Assembly (NCBI GenBank): GCA_964400545.1
Contig: CAYNUG010000017.1
Span: forward strand, 1 to 25,861
DNA: 25,861 nucleotides
From: UBA647 sp964400545
Lineage (GTDB): Bacteria > Acidobacteriota > Aminicenantia > UBA2199
Reading direction: 5' to 3'
Part shown: positions 24,367-25,861 of the stretch, one piece after another
How the letters are laid out: every line of letters starts with the position of its first letter
Position numbering within the stretch: the first letter of the stretch is position 1
The notes under the pieces: model-generated
Told to the model about the DNA's origin: nothing
Databases searched by the model: none
Seen by the model: the letters and a program-made list of their open reading frames with translations, nothing else
Position numbers and translations under genes: made by a program

Positions 24367-24384
24367 TTACCGTTATAACGGCAA
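24367..24384. promoter_or_regulatory. HipB-type operator 3
   Basis: TTACCGTTATAACGGCAA, 18 bp with 8 of 9 symmetric pairs, located between the transcription start and the ribosome site of hipB. The outer TTRCCG arms are shared with operators 1 and 2, while the centre differs. Confidence 0.6.
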
Positions 24385-24396
24385 TAAGAGGTTGAG

Positions 24397-24621
24397 ATGA
24401 AGTTGGCAAAGATAATAAGTTTTCATAGAAAAAAAGCAGGGCTTTCTAGAAAGGAGCTCGCCGAACTTGCCGGGATTGGAAAAACTGTTATATATGATAT
24501 TGAACATGGCAAGAAAACAATACGATTTAATATAGTAAAATCAATTTTAGATGTCTTAAATATTAAGATTACTTTAGAGAGCCAATTCATGGAGGAAATT
24601 AGAAAAAGTGAAAAGAATTGA
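24397..24621 (+). CDS. hipB: HipB-like antitoxin/repressor (Xre-type HTH)
   Basis: A 74-aa protein that is almost wholly one helix-turn-helix Cro/CI domain: IISFHRKKAGLSRKELAELAGIGKTVIYDIEHGKKTIRFNIVKSILDVLNI (residues 6-58). HipB proteins dimerise, bind palindromic operators and repress their own operon while taking part in toxin control. Three matching palindromes precede the gene. The ribosome site AGAGG is 6 nt before the ATG. It overlaps hipS by 14 nt. It is short, ending soon after the HTH with a charged tail, as is usual for HipB of split hipBST loci. Confidence 0.88.
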   Translation: MKLAKIISFHRKKAGLSRKELAELAGIGKTVIYDIEHGKKTIRFNIVKSILDVLNIKITLESQFMEEIRKSEKN

Positions 24622-24916
24622 AATTTTAGTTAATAACATTCCAGCAGGAGTTTTAACAAAGATAACAGAAGAAAAGTATCGTTTCGAATATTATAAGAAT
24701 TATTCAGGGGATCCGGTAAGCCTAACAATTCCAGTAAGATATGAACCTTATGAATATTCTCAATTTCCACCCTATTTCGAAGGACTTCTACCTGAAGGTA
24801 CGATGCTTGAAGCACTTCTTCGTAACCTTAAAATTGATCGAAAAGACAGCTTTGCTCAGTTATGTGCTGTAGGAGGAGATATGATCGGAACAACTACAGC
24901 AAGGGAGATCAAATGA
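24608..24916 (+). CDS. hipS: HipS-like protein (HipA N-terminal domain as separate antitoxin)
   Basis: A 102-aa protein corresponding to the N-terminal subdomain of HipA (couple_hipA, PF13657): VNNIPAGVLTKITEEKYRFEYYKNYSGDPVSLTIPVRYEPYEY, then the hallmark PPYFEGLLPEGTMLEALLRNLKIDRKDSFAQLCAVGGDMIGTTTA. In one-piece HipA this is fused to the kinase. Here it is a separate gene, as in the HipBST systems where HipS works as the antitoxin against HipT. The start is GTG, 12 nt after a GGAGG inside hipB, and the stop overlaps the hipT start as ATGA, so the three proteins are produced in coupled fashion. Confidence 0.88.
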   Translation: MKRIEILVNNIPAGVLTKITEEKYRFEYYKNYSGDPVSLTIPVRYEPYEYSQFPPYFEGLLPEGTMLEALLRNLKIDRKDSFAQLCAVGGDMIGTTTAREIK

Positions 24917-25861
24917 AGCGTTGTCCAATCAGTTATGAATTGTGTGGGAATAAAAAATATTCTCCAATTGGACTGAGAAGATTGGCTTCAAATTTAGATG
25001 ATTTAAATAATTTACCCTGGACAAGTGAAGAGCAAGTACAGGAAGCAGCTGCAAGAGCAGGTAAAATGTCTATTCAAGGTGTCCAACCAAAATTAAGTGC
25101 TATCCTCAGTATTAAGGATAGAAAATTTGTAGTACAAGACAAGAATGGAAAATATATACTAAAACCACAGAGTCAAGTATATCCAAGCATACCTGAAAAT
25201 GAAGATCTAACAATGAAACTTGCAAAACTATGTGGAATTAATGTCCCATTAACAGGAATGGTTTATTCCAAAGATAGTTCCTTGACGTACTTTATTAAGA
25301 GATTCGATAGAATCGGAAAAAACAAAAAAATTCATGTGGAAGATTTCGCACAATTGATGGGAAAAACAAGGGATACAAAATATGAAAGTACTATGGAAAA
25401 AATTATCGCAACAATAGATAAATATACATCATTTCCTCTAATTGAGAAGAAAAAAATGTTTTTATTGACTCTTTTTAATTTTATTATTGGAAATGAAGAT
25501 ATGCACTTAAAAAACTTTTCATTGATCAAATCAAAAGGTAAAATAGAATTATCTCCGGCATATGATCTTCTCAACACTTCCATTGTTTTAAAAAATCCTG
25601 AAGAGATAGCACTTCCTTTAAGAGGTAAAAAGCGTAAATTAAAAAAAGAAGATCTAATCTGGTACTTTGGAAACGAGAAACTTGGCTTGAATACTATGAT
25701 AATTAATAACGTAATAAAGCAACTTAAAAAGTCCTATAAACCATGGGAATCTTTAATTCAAATTTCATTTCTACCAAAGGATTTAAAGGATAAATATCTT
25801 AATATGATAGTTAATAGAATGGAGAGATTAGAAATGCAGTCACTGATATTTATTTTCTTTT
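24913..25861 (+). CDS. hipT: HipT-like Ser/Thr kinase toxin (3' end cut by window)
   Basis: 316 codons to the window edge without a stop. Related HipT proteins are about this long, so only a few residues should be missing. The protein has a HipA_C kinase core without the N-terminal HipS subdomain. Visible are the glycine-rich loop with autophosphorylation region KMSIQGVQPKLSAIL (Ser53, Gln55), the YILKPQ strand with the ATP-binding lysine, ENEDLTMKLAKLCGI, HVEDFAQLMG, the catalytic loop NFIIGNEDMHLKNFS (Asp196, Asn201) and the metal-binding SPAYDLLNT (Asp218). Known HipA/HipT toxins phosphorylate aminoacyl-tRNA synthetases (GltX for HipA, TrpS for HipT of E. coli O127) and halt growth. The target here is unknown. 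Confidence 0.88.
   Translation, partial: MKRCPISYELCGNKKYSPIGLRRLASNLDDLNNLPWTSEEQVQEAAARAGKMSIQGVQPKLSAILSIKDRKFVVQDKNGKYILKPQSQVYPSIPENEDLTMKLAKLCGINVPLTGMVYSKDSSLTYFIKRFDRIGKNKKIHVEDFAQLMGKTRDTKYESTMEKIIATIDKYTSFPLIEKKKMFLLTLFNFIIGNEDMHLKNFSLIKSKGKIELSPAYDLLNTSIVLKNPEEIALPLRGKKRKLKKEDLIWYFGNEKLGLNTMIINNVIKQLKKSYKPWESLIQISFLPKDLKDKYLNMIVNRMERLEMQSLIFIFF

Noticed and set aside
1..25861. CRISPR arrays, tRNA or rRNA genes
   Set aside because: No regularly spaced direct repeats, and I saw no tRNA- or rRNA-like sequence.

Overview
The window looks like the chromosome of an AT-rich, probably anaerobic bacterium. A tungsten-type aldehyde:ferredoxin oxidoreductase points to anaerobic metabolism, and exported family-5 solute-binding proteins, a multi-PAS hybrid histidine kinase and PATAN/Roadblock/V4R signalling domains suggest a diderm-type lineage. 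I cannot name the phylum from sequence alone.

Layout. (1) 1-2487, minus: two tandem paralogous peptide/oligosaccharide ABC solute-binding proteins, the first cut by the window edge. (2) 2614-3849: peptidase T. (3) 3905-6661: a TTGACA promoter, a ~300-nt structured leader of unassigned class, then asd-lysC with an ATGA overlap (first two steps of the aspartate pathway). (4) 6706-10186: a cholesterol-oxidase-like GMC oxidoreductase overlapping or abutting an aldehyde ferredoxin oxidoreductase, suggesting an alcohol-to-aldehyde-to-acid pair. (5) 10331-21657: a class I/II aminotransferase locus split by an insertion. (6) 21783-24045, minus: ROK sugar kinase and FucP-type sugar transporter operon. 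(7) 24225-25861: a split HipBST toxin-antitoxin operon with three 18-bp palindromic operators spaced exactly 71 bp centre to centre.

The main structural discovery is in region 5. A 940-bp segment (AOR 3' end plus aminotransferase 5' part) is present twice as direct repeats (9939-10878 and 19946-20885) with one mismatch, flanking about 9.07 kb of more AT-rich DNA. The arrangement is R-X-R with unique chromosome on both sides: the left copy completes AOR and the right copy completes the aminotransferase, so no chromosomal gene is lost. This is what a single-crossover (Campbell-type) integration of a ~10,007-bp circle would leave. No integrase, transposase or replication gene is recognisable inside.

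The inserted DNA carries a C-terminally truncated EEP-family nuclease; a tightly overlapping minus-strand operon encoding a REC-PATAN-Roadblock protein (with an internal Shine-Dalgarno and ATG before the Roadblock part), a 70-aa helical protein, two V4R-like ligand-binding proteins, a cysteine-desulfurase-like class V PLP enzyme, a 95-aa companion and a broken seventh gene; and, divergently, a three-PAS hybrid histidine kinase behind a perfect sigma70-type promoter. I infer that the kinase, response regulator, Roadblock and V4R proteins form a ligand-sensing signalling module attached to a sulfur or amino-acid PLP enzyme. This is the best candidate for an undescribed system here.
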